Below, piece by piece: positions 33,191 through 44,990 of a stretch of DNA of 64,000 nucleotides. Made by a program: the position numbers and the translations under genes. The notes beneath the pieces were generated by a model that was given only the letters and a program-made list of their open reading frames with translations, was not told the DNA's origin and did not search any database. Origin of the DNA: Mesostigma viride (lineage: Eukaryota > Streptophyta > Mesostigmatophyceae > Mesostigmatales > Mesostigmataceae); assembly GCA_009746045.1 (NCBI GenBank), contig RPFO01000213.1:5142317-5206316 (forward strand). The letters are read 5' to 3'. Each line of letters opens with the position of its first letter. Position 1 is the stretch's first letter.

Positions 33191-34144
33191 GGTAGCTCCC
33201 GTCGCCGTTGTTGCTGCGCCAGGGTCAAGTAGTCGTCCAGCGCGTGTAGGGAGTCCTCACGAGCCGCGCTTGCGGCGGTGCGCTTGAGGAACGAAAGCTT
33301 GTCCGCCATGTTCACAAAGGTGAGCAGCAGCGCGGGGGCGGTCCCGCCTTACTCCGCGAGCGGGGAAGGCGGAGAGCCTCCAGCTTGAGTTCACCAGTGA
33401 GGGCCATAATAGGGACAAGGATTTTGTCCGCAAACGCCTGTGCAAGCTTCTCGGAGTAACTTCTCATGCGCCTTCCAGCAGGTCCAAGTGCTTGTTGACG
33501 ATGACGTTATGGCTGCGCTTGTTGAGTTCGGCCTCCTCGCGGAGGTCGAGTGTCTGTTGCTTGAGCTGTGCGGCAATGGCGGAGGTGGTGGTGGTGGTGT
33601 GGTTCAGCAGCATGGCCGCCCAGGTCTGGGGGGGAGGATGAGCGTCGCCTGCTGGGCCAGCGGGGGCTGGCTTGGCGGCAATGTCCTTCACCGCCTGGGC
33701 GGTGAGGCCTGCGGTGTTTTGCAGGCACTCGATCGATGACGATGGCATTGTCCTTGAGGCGCTTGTCGATGTCACGGAGCAGGGTGGTGATGGCGTCGGT
33801 GGTGCATGGCGGTGGTGGAGGGGGAGGGGGAGGCGAGGAGCCCTGGTGGAGGTGGCGGTGGAGATGGTGGAGAGAAGGGGGAGCTCGGCAGCCAGCGTGC
33901 CGCCCATGGCTGCCGCATCTGCAGCGAGGGGGTCCGCGTGCTGCTCGAAGGCCTCCTTGAGGATGGAGCAAATGGCGATTGCGGAGACGGGGGGGGTCCA
34001 GATCTCGGCGGCAGAGCGTCCAATGAGGGAACAGAGGACAAGGGTCTGGAGGCGGGGGCGGGTGAATTGGCGGGGGCGGGTGAAGTGGTGCACGCTGGGG
34101 CCAGTTTCAGCATAAAGCTTGCGACCTGACATGAGCATGTGCAA
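33191..34144 (-). pseudogene. Element X ORF1, middle and C-terminal part
   Basis: Minus-strand frames with repeated shifts retain the X ORF1 signature: a Pro-rich segment, LSTI, the coiled-coil-like NTAGLTAQAVKDIAAKPAPA, TTTTSAIAAQLKQQTLDLRE, EAELNKRSHNVIVNKHL and a Arg/Lys-rich LRRRKRL-like end in another frame. It is cut at 33190 by the TTAA tract. Compare 46111-47202. Confidence 0.75.
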
Positions 34145-34684
34145 TGAGACGTTGTTGGGCTGTCGCGTCCGTGATCTATCACGTCCGCAATCCAGATTTT
34201 AGCGTAATTCTGACGTCCGCAGCCTTGTGCGGGTTGCTATACCGCGGCCCGGTACTGACGCCGCGGATCTCAGTTGTACTCACGCGCCAAGTCCGCTGAA
34301 TTTGCTGACGGAACTTTTGGGCGGACCTGAATTTCACTGACATTCGTCACAAGGGCAGTTTGCCGAATGCTGGTACACACCAAGCCGGCGAGGCACTGAG
34401 CAGATGTGCAATTTCAGGATTTCAACGTGGGACACCAGACACAAATGCAAGGAAGCCCCAGGCGGTGCCTGGCATAGCCGACAGATTTGCCCTTAATGTA
34501 TATTTGTGTTCGCTTGACAGATAAAGCTTGAATTAAGTTTAGCTTGTCGGAAATTAGACAATGTTATGATTGGCTGATGTCTAAAGTGGCGCTAGTGGCG
34601 CCAGCCGCCAGGCTTGAGCTTTGAGCAGTATATAGAAGGATGAGCAACGAACCATGGTGGTCGTTGTTCGTCCGTTTCTCTCCC

Positions 34685-35116
34685 TCACAACTGGTTTGTT
34701 GTCTTCATGCATGGGGTGAAATAGTTCGAGCAGCCCGGAGCAGCCCCCGTGAGTGCCGGCAAAGTTCCACAAGCGAGGCGTGCATCCCGTGAAACAGGTC
34801 GTACAGAAACTTGCTGGCATCGGCGTGACCTTCGTACCACTGACCACGCGTCGGAGGTGGCGTCAAAGACGACTTGTTTCCAGGTCGGCTCAGCAGCAGG
34901 CGATTCCGCAGGTCCCAGCTGCTTTTGGGTTTCATGCAGGCGATGCCTGGATGGCGAGGCAAGCCCGGTAGGGGTCTGGGCGACCACCAGTGCTTGACTA
35001 GTGGCACCGTTGCCTTCTGGGCCTGAGGGCGAAGCTGCAGCCGGAGCTGCAGACGTATTTTCAGGGCTCAGCACAGCCGCCAGGCTGCTTTGTGTAGAGG
35101 AGCGTGTGCTCGTCAT
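34685..35116 (-). pseudogene. Element X ORF1 N-terminus (copy 2)
   Basis: ATG at 35116, MTSTRSSTQSSLAAVLSPEN, then SAAPAAASPSGPEG, closely matching the starts at 3409 and 47515. The frame decays after residue 60. Separated from the rest of ORF1 by an inserted block at about 34150-34620. Confidence 0.75.
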
Positions 35117-35262
35117 AATATTGCGTGATAGCTTCGGGAAAATATATCAGCGTATGCGTCTTAGAAAGACGAAGCGATTGTGATATTCACGGCCGTATTT
35201 GGTGCCCAAACGTGAAAGTTATGAGCTCCGCCATCAGCCATGGCTACCTCGTGGCTCGTGGC

Positions 35263-35646
35263 TAACTAGGGGCATGCAATGATGAAACATGCTGCACATG
35301 TATCGAACCCCGACTCCACATATGCCATTTTACCCATCATCACATGAGTGCCACCTGGTACACCTGTGCATGGGACAAAGTGGCCGAGATAGTGCAGCCG
35401 GTGTTCAAGACAGCGCCAGTCTAGGGAAGCCACACGTTCATAGATTATTTTACTAGTAGTACAGCTTTATTATTTTAGTAATATTTATCCATGGCAGGCT
35501 TGCCAAGCTCACTACGTGAGCCACTATTCAACGTTGTCATGGGTTATTGCCATCATGTGCATAGGATCAATTGGCACTTCAAGTCAAGGTATCAATCACG
35601 TCCATTGACATGACATAGGATCGTCTCATGGGAAACCAGGGCAGCC
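35263..35646. other. 3' flank of PF22
   Basis: No gene. On the minus strand AATAAA occurs at about 35471-35466, some 180 bases after the PF22 stop, a possible polyadenylation signal. Confidence 0.4.
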
Positions 35647-38600
35647 TCAGGAGTGGATCACAAACAGCTTGTGCGCGCTGTCCAACCCTTCCGGCCTACT
35701 GCTCTCCTCCTTCCAGTGCTCCTTTGCCAGCTCGTCGATCTTGCCCTGTATCGCGTCCACCTGCTCCTTGCGCAGCAGCAGCATGTACTTGGCGGTCTCC
35801 ACCACCATGCGGCACGACCCGGGCTTGGCCACCTTGTGCAGGCCCTGGTTGATCTGGTGCAGCTGCCTGGCGGCGCAACGAGGACATGCAGAGTCGTAGA
35901 AATGGAGACTTGAATGGGGGGGGGTCACAAGCAAGGGGGGCTTGACGAAGGGGCAGCCATGCGAAGTGAAAGAGGGGCTTACAGGCACATGGGTGGCAGC
36001 CCATGAGGAAGTAAGCATAGACAGGATGCAACTACAGAAATGACTAGTGAAACGACAGAAAGAAGCGAAGTGTGTGTGTGTTGGGGAGTGGGGGCGCGGG
36101 TACATGACACTGCACAATGCTTGGCTCGTTTCACCCAGGCACGAAAACAATAGATGACCCGAGGACGCAAACGCAACCTGCATGGGCAGCAGAAAAAGCC
36201 AGCTCATGAACAAAATAATGCGCGCAACGCAGCATAAACCATAGGCAGTGGCTTCGGTGTTCCACCCAACACCACGATTGGTTTGCAACGCTCCACGAGG
36301 GCTACCCCGAATCCCTTTAAAATAATGTTACTCCATCCCAGGGAGTGACAAACCGAGGGATAAAGCTCGGAGCTAAGAATACTTAGAGGCATCAAGGGAC
36401 GTTGCCCCTTGTTTTCCCTGGTCTTTCATGAGAGAGCCCTTTGCAAGTCCGTGAACCCCCTGGAATACAGCACTTGCACATCCATACACGAATCATGCAC
36501 TGAGCAAGTCCCCATAGATCCTAACTCCCAAGACCTCACAAGAGCATCCCCTGGAGCATCCCCCCTCCCCCCCTCTTCCCGGGATCTCTGCACCGCAAGC
36601 CCACCATGCGCCAACCCAGCCCAACCCCCTGGCACTACCCACTCTTAGGCCTCTCACCAAGTGCCTGCACCATGGACCATAGACCCCAAACCCTTGACAG
36701 AGTATCCCCCCCCACCCATCCACCCTGGTATCTCCAAGCCGCCACACACCATTTGCAAACACACCCACGGCCCCAGTTATCTCAGGCTACTACTACCCAC
36801 CATTCGCCGGCAACCACAGACCAACTGGAAACTGTTGCGAATACCCCATATACAATCCCCAAGGCGATAATAGCCAAGACCCCTCCACCCTGATATGTCT
36901 GCATACCCCATATACAATCCCCAAGGCGATAATAGCCAAGACCCCTCCACCCTGATATGTCTGAATACCCCATATACAATCCCCAAGGCGATAATAGCCA
37001 AGACCCCAAACACCCCTCCACCCTGATATGTCTGCATCGCCACCCACCATTCGCCGACGACCACCGCGTCAAACTTGTCGGCAAACTTGGCGCGGGTAAA
37101 CAGGTTCTTGCTCGCGTCCCCCGTGACGAATGCCACGCGGCAGCGGCCCACCACCTCGGCCGCCAACGGGCCATCACTGGCCGTTTTGTGGCTGCCATCA
37201 GCCGTCCCATTTGCACCCGCCGGGGCAGATCCCTGCTTCTTCGCCCCAATCTCCGTCACCACTTTCCCCTGCCTTCCCTCCCCTCCAGCCCTTGTTTCCG
37301 TCCCCTCCCCACCATCACCTCCCTGACTCTTCTCATGGCCCACGTCTCCCCACTTCTCTTCCCCATCCCCAGATCCCCCCTCAGCAGCCACACCGCCCCG
37401 CTGCGGGGTCCCAGGACTTGATGAAACTCCCTGGTCTCCTTTCGAGCCCTCCGCAGCGACATCACTTGCGCCGCATTCTGCGCCACACTCCTCCCTACCC
37501 TGCCCCTCTCGTTCTCCCTTGCCCTCGCTTCCTTCACTGCCCTCCTCCCCTCCCTTTGCCTCGTCTCTCTCTGCGTGTCCTCGGCTGTCGGACTCTGAGT
37601 CGGTTGCTGACTCTGCGCCTGCCTGCTTGCCCTCGCTCGGGGCAGGCACATCAGGCATCTTGTACAGTCTGCCCTGCGTGAGCTCGTGCAGCAGCGAACC
37701 CAGGTTGTGCTCCGCCACATCCACCGCCGTCTTGACGTGCTGCATGTTGGACCTGCTCGTGGCCGCCACCAGGGGGAGCCAGGCACACACACAACACGCG
37801 CGGCAGGCGCACACGCACACACACACACACACGCATAAGCGGGTGCCAGGCGCATGCACACCATGGATGGCACACGCACACGCACACACGCATAAGGCAC
37901 ACGCACGTTATGGGTGGGCACATGCACAGGCAGATGCACACACGCACACACACATAAGGAGGTGCCAGGCATGTGCACACGCACACAGATACAGACATGC
38001 CTACAAAATTTTACAAAGGAATACGGGCTGATGAATATGAGCTAAAGAATATGAGTTAAAAACTTTCATGAAATAATGACCATGAGTGCATTATGAATGC
38101 AAGGTGAAGGATACGAGCCACGCCCACAGTATAGATGGCGCCTGCACACGCGGCCGCACGCAGTGTGAAGCCAGGCACATCCACAGCCCCCCCCCCCCCC
38201 CAGACATTTTACTCTATACGAATGACAACGACAACAAGCGAGCAAATGACCATGCGTTAATGCACACGAGCTAACAGCAGACGCCCACGCTCACGCTCAC
38301 GCCCATGCCTGCGCCCATGCCTGCGCCCACGCCCACGCCCACGCCCGCGCCCGCGCCCACGCCCACGCCCACGCCCACGCCCACGCCCACGCCCACGCCC
38401 ACGCCCACGCCCACGCCCACGCCCACGCCCACGCCCACGCCCACGCCCACGCCCACGCCCACTCCCACTCCCACTCCCACTCCCACTCCCACTCCCACTC
38501 CCACTCCCACTCCCACTCCCACTCCCACTCCCACTCCCACTCCCACTCCCACTCCCACTCCCACTCCCACGCCCACGCCCACGCCCACGCCCACGCCCAC

Positions 38601-41600
38601 GCCCACGCCCACGCCCACGCCCACGCCCACGCCCACGCCCACGCCCACGCCCATGCCCACGCCGAAAAATTAATGCAGAATACAAAATATTCTGTATATT
38701 TCAGTTTTACAGGATTAGGACACTCCCATGTACTGAGTGAAGTACATAGGAGTGTTGTAACCTTCTTTATAGAAAAATAAAGGCTCAGCAATCAAAAGCA
38801 AGAACTTTAAGACACACATAGGCAGGGTGAACCCACTTTTTAAGCAGGCTGGCCTCCTCGGTGACCACCCCCAGGGTCATGTAAGGGCTGTTGACAATGT
38901 CCCCCCAGTATCCGCGCTTCATGACTGAGCGGCCCCGCTCCTTGCCGCTCACGTCCACGCAGTGCACGGCGGTGCCGGCCACGTAAGAGCACAGTGACCG
39001 GTTGGGCACCGTGTGCGCGCTTTCGCGGACCTGATACGCGACCCCATTCTCTCGCCAATCGCGGAAATGGCGGAAGTGGATGATGGACGCCTCCTTCTCG
39101 AGGCGCATGTGGTAGTCCCAGTCCACCTGCCACAGGGCAGCCGCGAGCATTCGCAAGCAATTGGTAAGGCTCGCGGTCTCGTAGGAGAGAGAGCAAGGCG
39201 GCAAAGCAAACCAGGGAGGAAGCGAAGCAAACGAGCCAACTGGAAAACGAGCAATCGAGCAAACTAGCAATACAGCAAACTAGCAAACCAGATGGAAGCA
39301 AATCACCAAGTGGTAACGCAAGCGCTTGCTGGTTTGAGCCAGCGTTTCGATTAGTGGCGGATTTCCGCCGAATGTGGCGGTGCCGCGCTAGTTTTGGGAA
39401 ATGTGGCGGTACCGCACTTGTTTTGAGCCCGTCCAATATGCCACATTGGGCGGTGCTGGTGCTACACTGTAAAAGCTCATTCGCCACGGGTTGGCCGTGC
39501 TGAAAGTGCACGGCAGTTGGTAGTACGCCATGGTTGGCCGTGTCAGAGGCGCCAGCCCACAGCCCACAGGCCTCCCGCGACACAACAGAGAGGGTGGCGG
39601 GGTGGGTCATGGGTGCACTGTGCAGTGTGCTGCAGTCACGTGGCTATGCAGGCTCTCAACAGCCTGGCGCCGTGGCAACTTGTGATTTCTGCCGAGTAGT
39701 AATATCAACCAAGTGTGCCGCCTAGTAGTTATGGGCATCAACCAAGTGTGCCGCCAAGTAGTGATGGGTATCAACCCAGTGTGCCGCCTAGTAGTTATGG
39801 GCATCAACCAAGTGTGCCGCCTAGTAGTTATGAGTATCGACCTAGAGACTGACAAGTGACAACCAGCGCTGCGCCGTCCCTCTGACAGGCGCTGACACAC
39901 AGTACGCTACATCCGGGCGCCCGCCACTGAACCCGCCACGCGTGGTCATGCCGAAACCAATCTTATTGGTCAAAACGCCACACAGTTGGCCGAGCGACAC
40001 AAGTATAAAAATCGCCACACGTGGCTGACCGCAATAACCTTAATCGAAACGCTGGTTTGCGCTGCTTCTTGCGCCGCAACAAGCAGAGTGAAGGGCACCA
40101 GGAGGAAAAAGGGCAGGCGGCAGTATAAGCAGGTAGAGGTGAGGAGAGCCACGCGCGAAATCAAGTGGAGCAGGTGGGTGGGTATGTGCGTGGGCCGGAG
40201 GGTATAAAATACTGTGTGTTTGGACAAGGGAACTGGCGCCTATACAGGACAGAATGCAGCGATAACTACAAATAGGAATGGCCAGCTAACTGCTTGCCAA
40301 CAGAGCCACAAGTGCTAGGCTTAGCGAGTGCCACCCCTTGTCACAGGGGCTCGGCTGTCCCGGACCTGGTGGCAGGCACATGGCATCGATAAGAATAGAT
40401 CACAGAATCGCCCTCCCTCGCAAGAATGATTGCTGTAGGTTAGGCTAGGAGAACATAAAATGGCAACTGATTCAACACGAGCTCCTGGAATAACAATTCC
40501 ATTATCATCTATATTACGTAGTAAATGATAATTAACATTAGGAATTGATCTAGTATTTTCTCAGGACCTTCTTTTGTTTTTCTAGTAGTAGGAATAGAAG
40601 AAAGAATCGCATAGGAACATAAGAAAGAATCAGATAGGAATCTAAGAAACAATCGCATAGGAACATAAGAAAGAATCAGATAGGAATATAAGAAACAATC
40701 GCATAAACATGTCATCGTCATCATAGTAGTGCCTCTTCAAGTCCAATGCCTGGTGGTGGGGGTGGTGCAAGGGTCATGTACCTGACTAGGCCGTGCCTTG
40801 GCTGATCTAGCTCATGCACCCAAACCATGCTGCCCAGCACGCCACCACGCATCATGTTCTTGCTGATAGGGGGTCATGCATGTCGCCGTCATGGCCTTGC
40901 ACGCCAGCAACCACCATGGCCTTGCGACAGTCGCGCAAGGAAAACAGGGCCCACCACCCACCATGTTCTTGCGGAAGTCGAATCGCTCCCCGTGCAGCTG
41001 CCGCATGCGCTTGTCCCACTGGCCCTCCATGTCCAGCGGCACGTTGAGCGACCACTGCCGGAACGTGTCCACCAGATCATCTTTGTCCTTGTACTGCGCC
41101 GGCATGTTCCATATAGTGAAGAAGGTGCATGGAACGTTAGACATGTATTATACTGTCCACCAGCTCATCCTTGTCGTTGTACTGCAGCAGCGCATCCACA
41201 GGTTCCCACAAGATAAGGAGGGCAACAAAAGGGACAAGGAAGTGCCGGACCTGTTCCCTACTGCCGATATATGTCCAGCAGGCCATCCTGGCCTTTGTTC
41301 TGCGCCGGCACGTTTCATATGATATGATATCAAGGGGCATGGACATGTTGAAGCAATTGCGTACTGTTTGTACATGACTACCAGCTCAACCTTATATTGC
41401 ACCGGCATGTCCACAGCAAGTGAGAAGTGAGTAAGGGCCATGGCTATGTAAGGCAGGGCACTTTAGGCCTTGTCCTTGTACTGAACCGGCAAGTTCCCGG
41501 GTAAATGGCATTGTTGGCAAGTCCTCTGAATATTAACTGAGAAAGCATGAGAAAATGCTCACATGCATGAATATAGGGGGGAAGGGGGGAAGGGGGAAGG

Positions 41601-43049
41601 CGGGAAGGGCGGACCCTTCCCCCCTTCCCCCTTCCCCCCTTCCCCCTTCCCCCTTCCCCCTTCCCCCTTCCCCCTTCCCCCTTCCCCCTTCCCCCTTCCC
41701 CCTTCCCCCCTTCCCCCCTTCCCCCTTCCCCCCTTCCCCCCTTCCCCCTTCCCCCTTCCCCCCTTCCCCCCTTCCCCCTTCCCCCCTTCCCCCCTTCCAT
41801 GGCAAGCAAACAAATGGAAGAATGGCATGGCTACGCCGGAGGGACAAGCAGCACTTGGTGTGAATCATGCCGTACGACCACAAAGCACTGGGATTCACGA
41901 GTGCAATAGTGCAACCAACCTCTCCTCTGAAGTAATTGAAAATCCATACTTCGGCTACCTTGAGATTTGAGAGATCAAACAGCCTTTTCAGCTTCTCCAG
42001 CTCGCTCTCTGGCCCCATTCCATTCATGGCGGGCTCGCCATTCTGGCCCCCTGTGCTGGCAGGGGCGGCGAGTTTGCCTTCCAGGGACGCCAGCACTACA
42101 TCAGCCAGCAAGCGTGCGCGCTCCTGCATGTACTCGGCGGTGCGCTGGCGCAGAAGGCTGTTCCAGTAGAGCTCCAGGAACACCTCAGCGCGCTCTGCGC
42201 CAAAAATAGCGCGAAAGAAACCAGCACGGTCGGGGTGGAGCGTGCTTGGGTTAACAGATAGTTTGTGGTACAGTCCCTTGTGGTACAGTCAAAATTGGTT
42301 TCCTAGTGCATGCATGAATTTGCATGTTTAGTCGACGACGCAGGCATGCGTTAGATCACAAGCAGGCACATGATGATGCCCAGAGGCGCCTCACATGGAC
42401 CTCAGCTTAACAACATTTTGCGTTTCCTTGGCAGAGAGGGATGAAATAAGGTCAATGTTTGATAGTACCTCTTAACTGCAATGAAGACATGAGTAATTAT
42501 TCTACGTCCTGTGCATGCACTGCTGGGATTATACTAGTTGTAGCACTAACTAGTTGTGCGAAACGCACCGATTTGGCAATTTCGCCATCATAATCACGAC
42601 AGCAGCAAGCTCAAACCTGAAGGACTTGCGTACGACCCGACAGCAGTAAAAATACAACGAGGCACGATCTAATTTCAACGAAAAAGATTCATCAAGCAAC
42701 TGTGATCGTGAAACAATTGCTCACCTTTCAATAGTAATTCTTCGTGCAAGATAACGCTCATCAGCAGCATATGGCGAGCGATACATGCAATTTCAGACTC
42801 GTAGACCACGAGTTCGAGGTTGGCGGGGTAAGGATGCCACCGATGGGAACGACACAGTGTGAGAATAGAGTGCCTGCAGTCCGCTGCGCCCAACTGCAGC
42901 GCACTAACGGTATTTGCTGCGCTTGGAGTGTCAAGAGTTATAGGTTGAACCGCTTCCTCCAACTCTGTTCTGCTGGTGGCGCCAATAACAGTCCTTATGT
43001 CGAATGCCGGGCTATTGCCCCAGAAGCTGTGCACGTGGTTCTTGTCCAT
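35647..43049 (-). CDS. DNAAF3: Axonemal dynein assembly factor 3 (DNAAF3/PF22), six exons
   Basis: Cytoplasmic factor needed to preassemble axonemal dynein arms. Exons: 43049-42725, 42194-41959, 41093-40962, 39126-38837, 37752-37048, 35866-35647. All joins keep phase, giving 635 aa. ATG at 43049 is the only start placing the conserved [11 protein letters not shown] at residues 9-19. N-terminal domain 9-108 with AADCRHS (55-61) and the [11 protein letters not shown] helix. C-terminal domain: [16 protein letters not shown] (109-124), [19 protein letters not shown] across exons 2/3, [14 protein letters not shown], then [28 protein letters not shown] and RGYWGDIV in exon 4, [13 protein letters not shown] in exon 5, [15 protein letters not shown] in exon 6. 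Residues 371-527 are an acidic Gly/Glu-rich insert, making it longer than animal homologues. Donors of exons 4 and 5 are both GTGGGT. Introns are full of tandem repeats. Confidence 0.94.
36838..37040 (-). repeat. 62-bp minisatellite in PF22 intron 5
   Basis: Three units of about 62 bp (start markers ATACCCCATATACAATCC at about 36840, 36902 and 36964). The outer sides carry the same 15-mer ACCCACCATTCGCCG (36795-36809 and 37042-37056). The right copy is the real exon-5 donor region. Confidence 0.9.
37790..37995 (-). repeat. CACACG-rich low complexity, PF22 intron 4
   Basis: Alternating CACACG/CACACA with a repeated AAGxGGTGCCAGGCxxxTGC block, lying directly upstream (sense) of the exon-5 acceptor. 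Open frames here (Cys/Val-rich) are artefacts. Confidence 0.8.
38280..38662 (-). repeat. (CCCACG)n / (CCCACT)n hexamer array, PF22 intron 4
   Basis: Three homogeneous blocks: CCCACG to 38460, CCCACT 38461-38570, CCCACG to 38660. The sharp block edges indicate amplification of a single G-to-T variant unit. Sense strand is CGTGGG. Confidence 0.97.
39690..39846 (-). repeat. 31-bp minisatellite, PF22 intron 3
   Basis: Five units containing CAACCAAGTGTGCCGCC followed by TAGTAGTTATGGGCAT, with a few base differences. Confidence 0.9.
40592..40708 (-). repeat. 22-bp / 44-bp minisatellite, PF22 intron 3
   Basis: Alternating AGAAAGAATCAGATAGGAAT and AAGAAACAATCGCATAGGAA units, so a 44-bp dimeric period over about 2.5 copies. 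Confidence 0.9.
41050..41500 (-). repeat. Five degenerate copies of the PF22 exon-3 acceptor
   Basis: On the sense strand the segment GCCGGCGCAG-TACAAGGACAA, which spans the real intron-2 acceptor, recurs with exon-start positions at 41480, 41396, 41299, 41181 and 41093 (the used one). Copies 41181, 41299 and 41480 keep AG. Copy 41396 has AA. Copies at 41480 and 41299 reach a stop within a few codons. Confidence 0.85.
41577..41800 (-). repeat. (TTCCCCC)n array, PF22 intron 2
   Basis: TTCCCCC and TTCCCC units mixed over about 190 bp, flanked by its own inverse (GGGGGAAGGGGGGAAGG at 41577-41600), so it can form a short hairpin. Not a telomere repeat. Confidence 0.95.
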
Positions 43050-43963
43050 TTTTGCAAATTAACATACCAAGTGTTGTCAATCAGTGCGATAATAGGTCAA
43101 ATGCTGCATGGCTTCCTGGCAGGGCGAACGTCGTAGCACGTTAACCGTATCGCACTTGACAACGAACGAAGTGCTCGACACAGCTTCTGATACGATGCTG
43201 CAGCGAGTAACAGTGACACAATCTTGTCGTGATGGCTCAGCCGAGGATTACGAGTTCTCTAGCAGATAATGTCCTAGGAGGATAGCCAGCAAAGGGGAAG
43301 TGTGGAGCCTTCAATCGTGGCTGCCACTAATTACTGCTAAATTGAGCGTCTCTAACATAGTTACGGTAGCTGTTTTTCTGCCCACTGCTCCTGCACTGCT
43401 TGTTATATAAAGTTCTGCGTTCCTGCTGGGTTTATTTCGGGCGAACCACGCTGTCGCAACTCGCAAGCACGACGAGCAGGAGGGCCGTCGCCCCGCGCCC
43501 GTCATTCCTGATGCCAGAATAGGCAAGCATTTGACCGTAGTCCAGTTATCACTTGAACTAGCGATGTATAATTATTGTAATCAACTGCCGTGGTAACAAT
43601 ACGAAAACGTACGGCCATGTGGTAGTCGTACTTTGAGCCATGGGGACTTGCCGAGCTGGCATCATGGCACCTCCACGGTACAACAACAAGACGTGGCTCA
43701 CAACTGGCACGCTGTGTCGGTGGCAACTGGCACCTCTAAAAATTAACGGACAGCAAGCCTCGTTTTCACATTTAAACCCGCAGTGACGAAAAGACGAGGC
43801 TTTGCAAGGTTTTTCATGGAGACACCCGCCCCTGATACTATAAGTACAGCCGCGTAGAACTTTTGAATGAGATGTGTAGCTTTGCATTTGGAGCAACCTT
43901 TCATAATGCAGGAGATATGTAACAGCTAAAGCGTGGTCGACAAATGCAATCGGAGCGGCAGAC
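43050..43963. other. PF22 upstream region
   Basis: 5' flank of PF22. No gene or repeat family recognised, and no clear core-promoter motif. Confidence 0.4.
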
Positions 43964-44467
43964 ATGTGGCATCGTTTCTCTACTACACGGTACGGTGCCC
44001 TCGCCCCTGGCTGTCCCTACTGTGAATGTGTTGCCATCATGAAGTATGTGCAAGCTTCCATAGCTATCCTCGCTGTTTTTGTCGATGCCATGGCCGCTGT
44101 AGTCAGTGCAGTGACCAATTGGAAACGGCATGGGGACCCTGCGACGCTTTCGGATCGACAGTGCGATGCAGGAAATGTCATGTACAGATTTTTTGCTCTT
44201 CCTATGGCACGTGACGGCCGCCTTCGGCGGCAATCGCGACGTCGAAAGGCTGGTGGTATCGCTTGCTGGAGCCTTGACCTGCTGGTAAGGGAAGTAAGCG
44301 ATCGTGTCCTATGGCATTGCGCGAACTTGATGCTGCCTGCTAAGGGCCCTCTGCATTCGGTAAGCAGGTTTTTAGCGGGATTTATCAACCTTCCTGTAGC
44401 TGGACCTGAGGCAGTCCATCCAAGCGGGAAGAGAGCTACGATGGTGATCGGCTACAGGTTAGGATAA
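43964..44467 (+). CDS. Hypothetical ORF, 167 aa, doubtful
   Basis: ATG-started single open frame, divergent from PF22. Has one plausible hydrophobic helix (VQASIAILAVFVDAMAAVV, residues about 29-47) followed by basic sequence with RRQSRRRK. I recognise no family. Composition is not clearly gene-like and no splice-extended model is obvious. It could be a chance frame. Confidence 0.2.
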   Translation: MWHRFSTTRYGALAPGCPYCECVAIMKYVQASIAILAVFVDAMAAVVSAVTNWKRHGDPATLSDRQCDAGNVMYRFFALPMARDGRLRRQSRRRKAGGIACWSLDLLVREVSDRVLWHCANLMLPAKGPLHSVSRFLAGFINLPVAGPEAVHPSGKRATMVIGYRLG

Positions 44468-44668
44468 GGCAACCCATGCATCGCCTGTCCAGATTCCGCA
44501 AGCATCCTCAGTAGATGGTTGAATTAATAAGCGAGACATCCATAAACCGGAACAGGAATTACAAGGGAATGGACTTTGATATGAATAACCGATATTGCAT
44601 TATATAGTGTCATTATTTTATTTGAAAGTGACCCCAAATTACCCCCCATTCGCGCGCTTCGTGATAAT

Positions 44669-44722
44669 GCTTCGTGATCAGCCCCCCCCCCCCCCCACTG
44701 GGGGTCACCCTGATCACGAAGC
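44669..44722. repeat. Hairpin with poly-C loop
   Basis: GCTTCGTGATCAG at 44669-44681 and its exact complement at 44710-44722, separated by a run of about 15 C and ACTGGGGGTCAC. Confidence 0.8.
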
Positions 44723-44805
44723 GTTGTATGCATCCAACAGGTATCTGCGTGCATCAAAGATGTTAATTAAATTTCAATCGATGACAACCAATCCGGCCTA
44801 TATCA

Positions 44806-44990
44806 ATGAGACAACGAACGCAGGCCCGAAATCTGAGAATCCGGGCCATCATGATGCTAGCTCAAGCCTGCCGGTATCTTATCCGTGTTTTCAAGTCGTT
44901 CATGGTGATGGATATGAATGGAGATGGAAATGTGCGTTGAAATTCTGGCTCACTAACGCTGAGAGCGACTAGATTACCTACCGTGACTAG
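44806..44990 (+). repeat. Element R, long copy
   Basis: From TCAATGAGACAACGAACGCA through the AGAATCCGGGCCAT core, CAAGCCTGCCGGTATCTTAT, the GATGGATATGAATGGAGATG segment to GAGAGCGACTAGATTACCTA. Collinear with 62572-62760 over about 185 bp. No coding content recognised. Confidence 0.8.

Larger units (their letters stand above)
31091..35262 (-). mobile_element. Element X copy 2, interrupted
   Basis: 5' end at 35262 (same terminus as copies 1 and 3), ORF1 start at 35116, ORF1 middle at 34144-33391, C-terminal codons to about 33190, and X 3' UTR-like sequence at 32697-32760 and 31100-31302. It is interrupted by a hAT-like element (31303-32685), a block with a long TTAA tract (about 32765-33190) and an unrelated block at about 34150-34620. 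Order and orientation match the intact copy at 45665-47663. Confidence 0.7.

Noticed and set aside
33464-34182. His/Pro-rich frames on both strands
   Set aside because: Shadow frames of the decayed element X ORF1.
38280-38662. Possible telomere-like repeat (CCCACG)n, and (TTCCCCC)n at 41577-41800
   Set aside because: Units do not match known telomere types (TTTAGGG, TTTTAGGG, TTAGGG) and both lie in PF22 introns.
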